NCBI GenBank assembly: GCA_963580245.1
Contig: CAUZJO010000057.1
Location: 1-28,845, forward strand
Length of the DNA stretch: 28,845 nt
From: CAUZJO01 sp963580245
GTDB taxonomy: Bacteria; Sumerlaeota; Sumerlaeia; MVZB01
Direction: 5' to 3'
The notes below the pieces were generated by a model that saw only the letters and a list, made by a program, of their open reading frames with translations, was not told the DNA's origin and did no database searches. Positions 22,038 to 28,845 of the stretch are shown here, one piece after another (position 1 is the first letter of the stretch; each line of letters opens with the position of its first letter). The position numbers and the translations under genes were made by a program.

Positions 22038-24383
22038 ATGCTTTGGGCGGTTTTATTGGGCTTTATTCTGGCCATCGCGGCTCCGGCGGCGCATCGAGTG
22101 CTGGGCCGCGCCTCTGGCTGGGTGCTGGGCGCGCTGCCGGCCGGGTTGTTCATTTATTTCCTCAGAGAGCTGGCGGCCATCCAGGGCGGCGGCCACCGGG
22201 TGGTTTCCCACGGTTGGGTTCCCAGTCTGGGCGTCGAGCTGTCTTTCCTCGTCGACGGCCTCAGTCTGCTTTTCGCCCTGATGATTACCGGTACCGGGGC
22301 GTTGGTGGTCGTCTATTCGGGCCGCTATCTGGCCGGGCATCGCCACCTGGGACGGTTTTATGCCTACCTGCTCATGTTCATGGCCTCGATGCTCGGGATC
22401 GTCCTCGCCAACAACATTATCTCCCTGTTCATCTTCTGGGAGCTGACCAGCTTCAGCTCTTACCTGCTGATCGGATTCAAGCACGACGAGCAACGCTCGC
22501 GCCAGGCGGCGCGGATGGCGTTGCTCGTCACCGGTCTCGGGGGGCTTGCGCTGATGGCTGGTTTGCTCCTGATGGGGCAGGTCGGGGGCAGCTTGGAGCT
22601 TTCGGAGTTGCTCGGCCGGGGTGAGGAGTTGCGGGCGCACGGCCTTTACGGCGCCATTCTGGTCCTGGTCGTCCTGGGTGCCTTCACCAAGTCGGCCCAG
22701 TTTCCCTTCCACTTCTGGCTGCCAAACGCCATGGAGGCACCGACCCCGGTCAGCGCCTACCTGCACTCGGCGACGATGGTCAAGGCGGGCATCTATCTGC
22801 TGGCGCGGCTCAGTCCGGCCCTGGGCGGGACTCAGGCGTGGATGGCGATTCTGACGGCCACGGGGGCGCTAACCATGGTGCTTGGGGCGTGGCTGGCGAT
22901 CCAGCAGGTCGATCTGAAGCGCCTGCTCGCCTACTCGACGCTGGCCGTCCTGGGCCTGCTCACGATGCTGCTGGGCCTGGGGGTCGAGGCGGCCGTCAAG
23001 GCGGCCGTTCTCTACCTGCTGGTCCACTCGCTCTACAAGGGCGCGCTGTTCCTGATCAGCGGCAACGTGGACCACGCGACGGGATCGCGCGACGCCGGCG
23101 AGCTGAGGGGCCTGCGGCGGGCCATGCCGTGGACCTGCGGGGCGGCACTGCTCGCGGGCCTCTCAATGGCCGGGCTCCCTCCGTTTTTCGGGTTTATCGG
23201 GAAGGAGTCGTTTTATGCGGCGGTGATGAACGCCCCGGCGCAGGCGGGCCTGCTCGTGGTCCTCGCGGTGGTTTCGATGACTCTGATGTTTGTCGTGGCC
23301 GGGGTGGTCGGGTTTCGCATTTTCATGGGGCCGGTCACCGGCGGCGCGGCGCGCGCGCATGAGGCCCCGCGCGCGATGTGGGTCGCGCCGGTGCTGCTGG
23401 GGTTGTTGGGATTGCTGTTCGGATTGTTCCCGGGACCGGTCGAGCGCGGTCTGCTCGCTCCCGCCGCGGCGGCCGTATTGGGTCATCCCGATGTTCCGGT
23501 CCCGCTAGATCTGGCCCTGTTTCACGGTTTGAACTGGGAGTTGGCGCTCAGCGTGCTGACGGTTGCGGCGGGCATCGTCCTCTATCGATCGTGGGACAGG
23601 GTGCGGGCGGCCATCGGGGTGCTTGAAAGACTCCACCGCCACGGCCCGGCCCGGTGGTACGAATGGGCGCTCCAGGCCCTTGACAAGGTCGCTCGCGTCC
23701 AGACCCTCCTGCTGCAATGCGGCTCGCTGCCCGTCTATGTGCAGATCGTGCTGATCGTGGGCATCGTGGCGATTGGGGTGACGTGGGGGGCGCCGATCAA
23801 CACCCTCGATCTGACCGGATGGCGCGACGTGCGACTCTATGAATTCATGATCGTCCTGGTCATGGTTCTGGCCACATGCGAGATCATTCGCACCCGGTCG
23901 CGGTTGACGGCCATCATCTCGCTGGGGGTGGTCGGATACTGCATCGCGCTGATCTTTCAGTTCTACGGCGCCCCCGACCTGGCGGTGACCCAGTTCGCCA
24001 TCGAGACGCTGAGCGTCGTGCTGTTCGTGCTGGTCCTTTACCGGCTGCCACGCTTCGCTCGCCTGACGGCGGGAGTGCGGCGTGGTTGGGATGCGCTGGT
24101 GGCGGTGAGCTTCGGGGCGCTGATGACCGGTCTGCTGCTGACCAGCGCATCCAAAGAGTCCGACTCTCACCTGTCGCGCTATTTCGCGCAGAACAGCGTC
24201 GCCGAGGCCAAGGGCCACAACATCGTCAATGTGATTCTGGTCGACTTTCGCGCCCTGGATACGCTGGGCGAGATAACGGTCTTGGCGGTGGCGGCCATCG
24301 GCGTGTTCGCCTTGCTCAAGCTCCGCTTGGAGAAAGCCCGGAGGCGGTGCCCGCCCAACGCCGCCGATTCCGCAATGGACTGA
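22038..24383 (+). CDS. mrpA: Na+/H+ antiporter subunit MrpA
   Basis: 781 aa, a normal size for MrpA. The N-terminal two-thirds is a NuoL-like proton-pumping module with GVELSFLVDGLSLLFALMI, FIFWELTSFSSYLLIGF (conserved Glu135), FPFHFWLPNAMEAPTPVSAYLHSATMVKAG and LLAYSTLAVLGLL. The C-terminal third (about 570-770) carries the MbhD/MbhE-like part with GDVRLYEFMIVLVMV-type helices, YGAPDLAVTQFAIET and NVILVDFRALDTLGEITVLAVAAIGVFALL. It is the largest membrane subunit of the Mrp complex, which exchanges cytoplasmic Na+ for external H+. It is the first gene of a seven-gene operon. Confidence 0.95.
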   Translation: MLWAVLLGFILAIAAPAAHRVLGRASGWVLGALPAGLFIYFLRELAAIQGGGHRVVSHGWVPSLGVELSFLVDGLSLLFALMITGTGALVVVYSGRYLAGHRHLGRFYAYLLMFMASMLGIVLANNIISLFIFWELTSFSSYLLIGFKHDEQRSRQAARMALLVTGLGGLALMAGLLLMGQVGGSLELSELLGRGEELRAHGLYGAILVLVVLGAFTKSAQFPFHFWLPNAMEAPTPVSAYLHSATMVKAGIYLLARLSPALGGTQAWMAILTATGALTMVLGAWLAIQQVDLKRLLAYSTLAVLGLLTMLLGLGVEAAVKAAVLYLLVHSLYKGALFLISGNVDHATGSRDAGELRGLRRAMPWTCGAALLAGLSMAGLPPFFGFIGKESFYAAVMNAPAQAGLLVVLAVVSMTLMFVVAGVVGFRIFMGPVTGGAARAHEAPRAMWVAPVLLGLLGLLFGLFPGPVERGLLAPAAAAVLGHPDVPVPLDLALFHGLNWELALSVLTVAAGIVLYRSWDRVRAAIGVLERLHRHGPARWYEWALQALDKVARVQTLLLQCGSLPVYVQIVLIVGIVAIGVTWGAPINTLDLTGWRDVRLYEFMIVLVMVLATCEIIRTRSRLTAIISLGVVGYCIALIFQFYGAPDLAVTQFAIETLSVVLFVLVLYRLPRFARLTAGVRRGWDALVAVSFGALMTGLLLTSASKESDSHLSRYFAQNSVAEAKGHNIVNVILVDFRALDTLGEITVLAVAAIGVFALLKLRLEKARRRCPPNAADSAMD

Positions 24384-24410
24384 TCCAGACGCCACGAAGG
24401 ACTTTGCGCC

Positions 24411-24821
24411 GTGCATTCAGTGATCCTTTACACCGCCACCCGTTACATGCTCCCGCTGTTGGTGCTGGTGTCGTTCTTTCTGTTGCTGCGCGGGCATAAC
24501 GAGCCGGGCGGGGGCTTTGTCGGTGGCCTGGTGGCCGCGACGTCGTTTACCCTCTACGCGCTGGCGCACAACGTGGCCAAGGCGCGGCGCGCGCTGCGGA
24601 TCGATCCGCGCACGCTGATCGCCGTCGGTCTGGCCACGGCGTTTGTGAGTGGGTTGCCCGCCCTGCTCAGAGGCGAGCCGTTCATGACGGGGCAGTGGAC
24701 CGCGTTCGAGCTGCCCGTGCTGGGCAAGCTGGGCACCCCGCTGCTCTTTGACGCGGGGGTTTATCAATTGGTCATCGGCATCAGCATGATGATCATTTTC
24801 GCGCTTGCCGAGGAGGACTAA
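24411..24821 (+). CDS. mrpB: Na+/H+ antiporter subunit MrpB
   Basis: 136 aa from GTG 24411, with CGAAGG about 12 nt upstream. It shows the MrpB hallmark RGHNEPGGGFVGGLVAATSF (residues 24-44), and FDAGVYQLVIGISMMIIFAL at the C-terminus, with four hydrophobic helices. It is a structural membrane subunit next to MrpA/C in the complex. It lies 27 nt after mrpA and ends 1 nt before the mrpC start. Confidence 0.93.
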   Translation: MHSVILYTATRYMLPLLVLVSFFLLLRGHNEPGGGFVGGLVAATSFTLYALAHNVAKARRALRIDPRTLIAVGLATAFVSGLPALLRGEPFMTGQWTAFELPVLGKLGTPLLFDAGVYQLVIGISMMIIFALAEED

Positions 24822-24822
24822 A

Positions 24823-25194
24823 TTGAGCACGCTACTCGCCATTGTCGTCGGGGTGCTTTACGCGGCCGGACTCTACATGATGATGCGCCGCAGCATCATT
24901 AAACTGATCATCGGGCTGGCCCTGCTCGGGCACGCGACCAACCTGCTGATCTTCACGGCCGGTGGTTTGTCGCGGGGCCAGCCGGCTTTCGTGGAACAGG
25001 GCGCCAAGCTCGTCCCGGTTGAGGCCATCGCCGATCCGTTGCCGCAGGCCTTGATCCTGACGGCCATCGTGATCGGATTCGGCGTGCAGGCCTTCGCCAT
25101 CGTCCTGTTCAAGCGCGCCTACCAGACGGTCGGGACCGATGACCTGAACCAGATGCGCCAGACCGACAGACTAAGCGGGGGCCCCGGAGCGTGA
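24823..25194 (+). CDS. mrpC: Na+/H+ antiporter subunit MrpC (NuoK-like)
   Basis: 123 aa from TTG 24823. This start is chosen because GAGGAGG lies 6 nt upstream at the end of mrpB and the next in-frame TTG (24805) is inside mrpB. It is a NuoK-like three-helix protein: YAAGLYMMMRRSIIKLIIGL, LLGHATNLLIF and DPLPQALILTAIVIGFGVQA (the last is the classic MrpC/NuoK motif). Its stop overlaps the mrpD start by 4 nt. Confidence 0.93.
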   Translation: MSTLLAIVVGVLYAAGLYMMMRRSIIKLIIGLALLGHATNLLIFTAGGLSRGQPAFVEQGAKLVPVEAIADPLPQALILTAIVIGFGVQAFAIVLFKRAYQTVGTDDLNQMRQTDRLSGGPGA

Positions 25195-26759
25195 GTCAAT
25201 CGGCGGAAATCCTGCTGCTGTGCCCTATCCTGGTCCCGTTTCTTACGGGTGTCCTTGCCCTTTTCTTCTGGAACAACCGCCGGCTTCAGCGCCTGATCAG
25301 CGTCCTCGGGATGGCGGCGACGCTGGCGGCTGCCCTTTTTCTCATGCGTACTGTGTCGAGCACCGGCATTCAGGTGCTGCAGGTCGGCAACTGGCCCGCG
25401 CCGTTCGGCATCACCATCGTCGCTGATCTGCTGAGCGCCGTGATGGTCTCGCTGGCGGCCATGATGGGGTTGGCCGTGACGGTGTATTCATTGGCCGGGA
25501 TGGACGCGCAGCGCGAGAGTTTCGGTTACTACCCGATCCTCAACGTGCTCGTGATGGGGATTTGCGGCTCGTTCCTGACCGGGGACATCTTCAACCTCTA
25601 CGTGTGGTTCGAAGTGATGTTGATCGCCTCGTTTTGCCTGATCGCGCTGGGCGGCGAACGCGCCCAGCTCGAGGGGGCCATCAAGTACATCACGCTGAAC
25701 CTTATCTCGTCGGCGATTTTCCTGGCCGCCGTGGGCATCCTCTATCGGGTCGTGGGGACGTTGAACATGGCCGACATCGCCGTGCGCATCCAGAGTGCTC
25801 CGGGCGGCCCGGCCACGACGCTATCGATCATGTTCCTGGTCGCCTTCGGCATCAAGGCGGCCGTCTTCCCGATGTTTTTCTGGTTGCCCGCCTCCTATCA
25901 TACGCCTCCCGCGGTCGTCTCGGCGATCTTCGCCGGTCTGCTGACCAAGGTCGGCATCTATGCTCTGATTCGCATGTTCACTCTGATCTACCCGGAGGGC
26001 GCGGTCCATGTGTTGATCATGGTCATCGCCGGCTTCACGCTGGTCTGCGGCGGGTTGGGGGCGATCGTGCAGGAGGAGCTGCGGAGGATTCTCTCCTTCA
26101 ATATCATCAGTCACATCGGTTTCATGATCATGGGGCTGGGACTGATGGACGCCGGTCACGCGATCGGCAAATTGGCGCTGACGGGAACCGTGCTCTACTT
26201 GATCCACGACATCATCGTCAAAACCAACCTGTTCCTGGTCAGCGGCGTCATCCAGCGGCTGCAGGGGAGCGGCAGGCTCAGTTCATTGGGAGGGCTCTAT
26301 CACGCTCGACCGCTGTTGGCGCTGCTCTTCATGATCCCGGCGCTTTCGCTGGCCGGCGTGCCGCCGCTGTCGGGATTCTGGCCCAAGCTGATGCTGGTCC
26401 GGGCCGGTCTGGAGGCGGGGCGATATCTCATCGTGGCCGCCGCGCTGGTCGCCAGCATTCTGACGCTGTATTCGGTCGTGATCATTTGGGAGCAGGTATT
26501 CTGGAAGGACAAGCCCGAGTCGCGGGTGTTCGACCGGTCGCCGATCAGTGACCCCCTGCCGCGATCGGCGTGGCTGGCCTACTTATTGCCGGTCGCCGCG
26601 CTGGCGTTGTGCACGCTGGCGATCGGGTTCTGGGTCGAACCGTTCAGCGTTCTCAGCGAACGGGCGGCCGATCAGTTGCTCGATCCGAGGGGGTATATCG
26701 ACGCGATCCTGCCTAATCTGACCGAACCGGGCCCAGCGGGCCTGAAAGGAGCGCCGTGA
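25191..26759 (+). CDS. mrpD: Na+/H+ antiporter subunit MrpD (NuoM/N-like)
   Basis: 522 aa from GTG 25191 overlapping the mrpC stop (GTGA). It is a second antiporter-like module with GDIFNLYVWFEVMLIASFCL (conserved Glu141), KYITLNLISSAIFLAAVGIL, FGIKAAVFPMFFWLPASYHT with the conserved lysine, LLTKVGIYALIRMF, and LSFNIISHIGFMIMGLGL. It is one of the two ion-translocating subunits. mrpE follows 1 nt after its stop. Confidence 0.95.
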   Translation: MSQSAEILLLCPILVPFLTGVLALFFWNNRRLQRLISVLGMAATLAAALFLMRTVSSTGIQVLQVGNWPAPFGITIVADLLSAVMVSLAAMMGLAVTVYSLAGMDAQRESFGYYPILNVLVMGICGSFLTGDIFNLYVWFEVMLIASFCLIALGGERAQLEGAIKYITLNLISSAIFLAAVGILYRVVGTLNMADIAVRIQSAPGGPATTLSIMFLVAFGIKAAVFPMFFWLPASYHTPPAVVSAIFAGLLTKVGIYALIRMFTLIYPEGAVHVLIMVIAGFTLVCGGLGAIVQEELRRILSFNIISHIGFMIMGLGLMDAGHAIGKLALTGTVLYLIHDIIVKTNLFLVSGVIQRLQGSGRLSSLGGLYHARPLLALLFMIPALSLAGVPPLSGFWPKLMLVRAGLEAGRYLIVAAALVASILTLYSVVIIWEQVFWKDKPESRVFDRSPISDPLPRSAWLAYLLPVAALALCTLAIGFWVEPFSVLSERAADQLLDPRGYIDAILPNLTEPGPAGLKGAP

Positions 26760-26760
26760 G

Positions 26761-27228
26761 ATGTTTCTGATCAACATGCTGCTGTGTCTGATTTGGGTCG
26801 CCCTGACGGCGGATTTATCACCCGCCAACTTGTTGTTCGGGTTTGTGGCCGGTTTCTTCATCCTGTGGATGATGCGCCGCATCGAGCAGCCCTCGCGCTA
26901 CTATTACAAAGCCGGCCACGCCGTCCGCCTGACGCTCATCTTCTGCTGGGAGTTGATCAAGGCCAATATAAGGGTAGCCTGGGACGTGCTAACGCCGACC
27001 CACTACATGCGGCCGGGGATCGTGGCCATCCCCCTGGACGCCAAGACCGACGAACAGATCACCCTTTTGGCCAACATGATCACGCTGACGCCCGGCACGC
27101 TCTCGCTCGACGTGTCGGAAGACCGCAAGGTCCTCTACATCCACTCCATGTATATCAAGGACGTCGAACAGACGCGCCGCGAGATCAAGGAAGGCTTCGA
27201 GCGGGCCGTGATCGAGGTCTTGGAATGA
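26761..27228 (+). CDS. mrpE: Na+/H+ antiporter subunit MrpE
   Basis: 155 aa, normal length. Two N-terminal hydrophobic segments (MFLINMLLCLIWVALT; LLFGFVAGFFILWMM) precede a cytoplasmic domain with YMRPGIVAIPLD, ITLLANMITLTPGTLSLDVS and YIHSMYIKD, all typical of MrpE. It stabilises the complex and is needed for full activity in characterised Mrp systems. It overlaps mrpF by 4 nt. Confidence 0.94.
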   Translation: MFLINMLLCLIWVALTADLSPANLLFGFVAGFFILWMMRRIEQPSRYYYKAGHAVRLTLIFCWELIKANIRVAWDVLTPTHYMRPGIVAIPLDAKTDEQITLLANMITLTPGTLSLDVSEDRKVLYIHSMYIKDVEQTRREIKEGFERAVIEVLE

Positions 27229-27500
27229 GTGCTTTGGTCGGCATGTCCTTGTTGTGGGTGTTGGGCCTGATGGGCGTCGCGGTGGTGTTGACCTTCTACC
27301 GTTTGCGGATCGGGCCGACCGTGGCCGACCGGGTCATCGCGCTGGATTTGCTCTCGACCATCGGCATCGGGATCATCGTCGTCTACAGCATCGAGACGGA
27401 TAAGAAGATTCTGCTCGACGCGGCGATCCTGTTGGCCCTGATCTCTTTCGTGGCGACGGTCGCCTTCGCCCGCTACCTCGAGAAGGGGGTGCGCCGATGA
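27225..27500 (+). CDS. mrpF: Na+/H+ antiporter subunit MrpF
   Basis: 91 aa from ATG 27225, which overlaps the mrpE stop (ATGA). Three hydrophobic helices carry the family motif FYRLRIGPTVADRVIALDLL (27-46) and DAAILLALISFVATVAFARY. It is a small membrane subunit of the Mrp complex, overlapping mrpG by 4 nt. Confidence 0.94.
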   Translation: MSALVGMSLLWVLGLMGVAVVLTFYRLRIGPTVADRVIALDLLSTIGIGIIVVYSIETDKKILLDAAILLALISFVATVAFARYLEKGVRR

Positions 27501-27895
27501 CCCAGTTCGTCAGCACCCTCCTGGCCATCATCGGGGCATTCTTCATTCTGGTGGCGGGGATCGGTCTGGTGCGCATGCCGGACCTGTTCCTGCGCATGTC
27601 GGCGACCGCCAAGGCCTCCACCTTCGGCGTGATCTTCACCTTCGGCGCGGCGATCGTTTACTTTCAGGACCTGGCGGTGACTTCGCGCTGTCTGGCCGCC
27701 ATCATCTTTCTGCTTGTCACTTCCCCGGTGGCCGCGCACATGATCGGGCGGGCCGGTTACCTGACTGGCGCCAAACTGTGGGAGGGTACCGTAACCGACC
27801 AAATGCGGGAGGATTACGGGCGGGACGAACCGCCCGGCCAAGCGACCCCGCCGGCCGAACCGGAACCGCCCCCAAACGACGACTCCGAAAACTGA
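27497..27895 (+). CDS. mrpG: Na+/H+ antiporter subunit MrpG
   Basis: 132 aa from ATG 27497. It shows IGAFFILVAGIGLVRMPDLF followed by LRMSATAKASTFGV (the MrpG/PhaG signature), then LLVTSPVAAHMIGRAGYLTG. The C-terminus ends in a Pro/Glu-rich cytoplasmic tail of about 25 residues. It completes the A-B-C-D-E-F-G order. Confidence 0.94.
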   Translation: MTQFVSTLLAIIGAFFILVAGIGLVRMPDLFLRMSATAKASTFGVIFTFGAAIVYFQDLAVTSRCLAAIIFLLVTSPVAAHMIGRAGYLTGAKLWEGTVTDQMREDYGRDEPPGQATPPAEPEPPPNDDSEN

Positions 27896-28003
27896 GCCGA
27901 CCCGGCCGCACTCCCGAATCGACGATCTGACGGGCCTGAGCGGAATCCGATTCCGTGAGCGTCGGAATTCTCGTCATGTCTTGATCTTGACCTCAGTGTA
28001 CCG

Positions 28004-28645
28004 TTGGAGGAGATCACGGTTGTTTCACCCAACGGCGGTCAGATGGTTGCGAGCGATTCGTTGGTCGAGGTTACCTGGACTTCTCCAATTATTTCTGCCG
28101 GTACGGGTGTGCGCATTGAATTATGGGACGGCATGGGTCGGTTGGCTACCCTGGGTTACAACTGGGATCCACGAGGGCTGCATACAACGGAAGTCTACCT
28201 GCCGCTTGTGCCGAAGGCAAGCGATTATCGGGTTCAGGTTGTCAGCACGTGGGACTCCCAACACTACGACCTCAGTGACGAACCGTTTACCATTACCGGC
28301 GGCGCGGTCCGTCTGCATTTACCCAACGGTGGCGAAGTCTGGAATGCGCGGACGCTTCAAACCATCCACTGGAAAACCGGATTGGTAACCGCCGGCACTG
28401 GGGTCGAGTTTGAACTACGGGCCACCCAAGGGAAGGTCGCAGAATTGGGCTTCGCCTGGGACCCCGACGGTGAGGACGTGAATCAAATCTTCATACCTAA
28501 TGTCCCCGCCAACTCCGATTACCGCGTCCACATTACCAGTACCTGGGCGCCCGAGCTGTTTGACGAAAGCGACGCCTCCTTCACGATCCTCGGCGGCCCC
28601 GAACGAAACGCCGTGGACGACCGCCTCTGGACCCTCTACAAGTAA
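28004..28645 (+). CDS. Protein of two tandem Ig-like (Kre9/Knh1-type) domains, possibly 5'-truncated
   Basis: 213 aa if started at TTG 28004; the open frame reaches back to 27959 without a better start codon, and no ribosome site precedes 28004. There is no signal peptide. Two repeats are plain: EITVVSPNGGQMVASDSLVE ... YRVQVVSTWDSQHYDLSDEP (about 3-103) and VRLHLPNGGEVWNARTLQTI ... YRVHITSTWAPELFDESDAS (about 104-201). Each begins with a PNGG turn, has a central TGVxxELR/W strand and ends with a W-D-x-x-x-D-x-S-D-E segment. The same module ends the two GT-C proteins on the minus strand. Such domains usually act outside the cell as binding or spacer modules. The missing leader suggests a truncated gene or a distant start; a broken remnant is possible. 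Confidence 0.6.
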   Translation: MEEITVVSPNGGQMVASDSLVEVTWTSPIISAGTGVRIELWDGMGRLATLGYNWDPRGLHTTEVYLPLVPKASDYRVQVVSTWDSQHYDLSDEPFTITGGAVRLHLPNGGEVWNARTLQTIHWKTGLVTAGTGVEFELRATQGKVAELGFAWDPDGEDVNQIFIPNVPANSDYRVHITSTWAPELFDESDASFTILGGPERNAVDDRLWTLYK

Positions 28646-28748
28646 TCCTCCCAGAAAGCGGGGAAACGCGTTTCAGAGGCCGGCGCCGGCACCGAGGCCT
28701 TGAGCTTTTCCGAGCCCTGGGTAAGGCCCTTCCGATCTGGGCGGGGTG

Positions 28749-28770
28749 CATCTCGCGGATCCGCGAGATG
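28749..28770. promoter_or_regulatory. 22-bp perfect palindrome
   Basis: The sequence CATCTCGCGG-ATCCGCGAGATG reads the same on both strands over 22 nt. It lies in the 200-nt gap after the Ig-like gene and before a possible start codon at 28819, with a TATAGT hexamer at 28783. This is a plausible operator for a dimeric regulator, or a compact hairpin; neither can be decided here. Confidence 0.4.
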
Positions 28771-28818
28771 GTGGGATGATGTATAGTTGCTGCGGCCAAG
28801 ATAACGTGGCCCAAAGAG

Positions 28819-28845
28819 ATGTTGCGCATGTTCAAGTTGGTGGTG
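28819..28845 (+). CDS. Possible start of a gene running off the window
   Basis: From ATG 28819 (alternative 28828) the frame reads MLRMFKLVV to the window edge. A basic-then-hydrophobic start would suit a signal peptide, and AAAGAGA precedes it. Nine codons are too few to support more than a hint. Confidence 0.25.

Noticed and set aside
21808..22281. A 157-codon frame overlapping the mrpA start
   Set aside because: It is out of frame with mrpA, whose membrane segments and family motifs are clear, and has Trp/Arg/Ser-rich shadow composition.

Overview
The window is about 28.8 kb of GC-rich bacterial DNA with tightly packed genes, several GTG/TTG starts and many 1- or 4-nt gene overlaps. No rRNA or other phylogenetic marker is present. 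The paired GT-C membrane proteins with a C-terminal Ig-like domain, the low-complexity GAGCACGAG/GATTACGA-type intergenic repeats and the general gene style would fit a Planctomycetes/PVC-like or candidate-phylum Gram-negative bacterium. That placement is inference only.

Layout. (1) 1-160: the 5' end of an IS630-type transposase on the minus strand, cut by the window edge. (2) 433-9446: a plus-strand exopolysaccharide/nucleotide-sugar cluster. It holds a Wza-like export protein, a Wzz-like chain-length protein, a fusion of a non-hydrolysing UDP-sugar 2-epimerase with a NodB-like deacetylase domain, an ArnA/Fmt-like sugar formyltransferase, a WlbA-like Gfo/Idh dehydrogenase, a DPM1-like GT2 and a GT4 glycosyltransferase. 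Two related intergenic repeats lie inside it, one of them a perfect 31-bp inverted repeat. (3) 9447-13440: a visibly more AT-rich accessory stretch interrupted by recR. Left of recR is a three-gene cassette whose first gene (TIGR04255 family) carries an in-frame TGA. Right of recR is an Mrr-type restriction endonuclease pseudogene with three stops and one frameshift. (4) 13488-21548: minus-strand genes, comprising a small membrane protein, pgsA, an HU-like protein with an acidic tail, an rluD-type pseudouridine synthase and two paralogous GT-C membrane proteins. A perfect 730-bp tandem duplication spans the rluD/GT-C junction and leaves a truncated copy of each gene between the intact ones. 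(5) 22038-27895: a complete seven-gene Mrp Na+/H+ antiporter operon in A-G order. (6) 27959-28845: a short protein made of two Ig-like domains resembling the GT-C C-termini, then a 22-bp palindrome and possibly the start of another gene.

How the genes work together. Genes 433-9446 plausibly make and export a surface polysaccharide containing an N-formylated or otherwise modified amino sugar: epimerase, dehydrogenase and formyltransferase supply the sugar, the GTs assemble it on a carrier lipid, and the Wza/Wzz-like proteins control length and export. The minus-strand GT-C proteins probably glycosylate on the outer face of the membrane using lipid-linked sugars. The Mrp complex exchanges Na+ for H+. 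The region around recR looks like an acquisition site where incoming defence-like modules decay.
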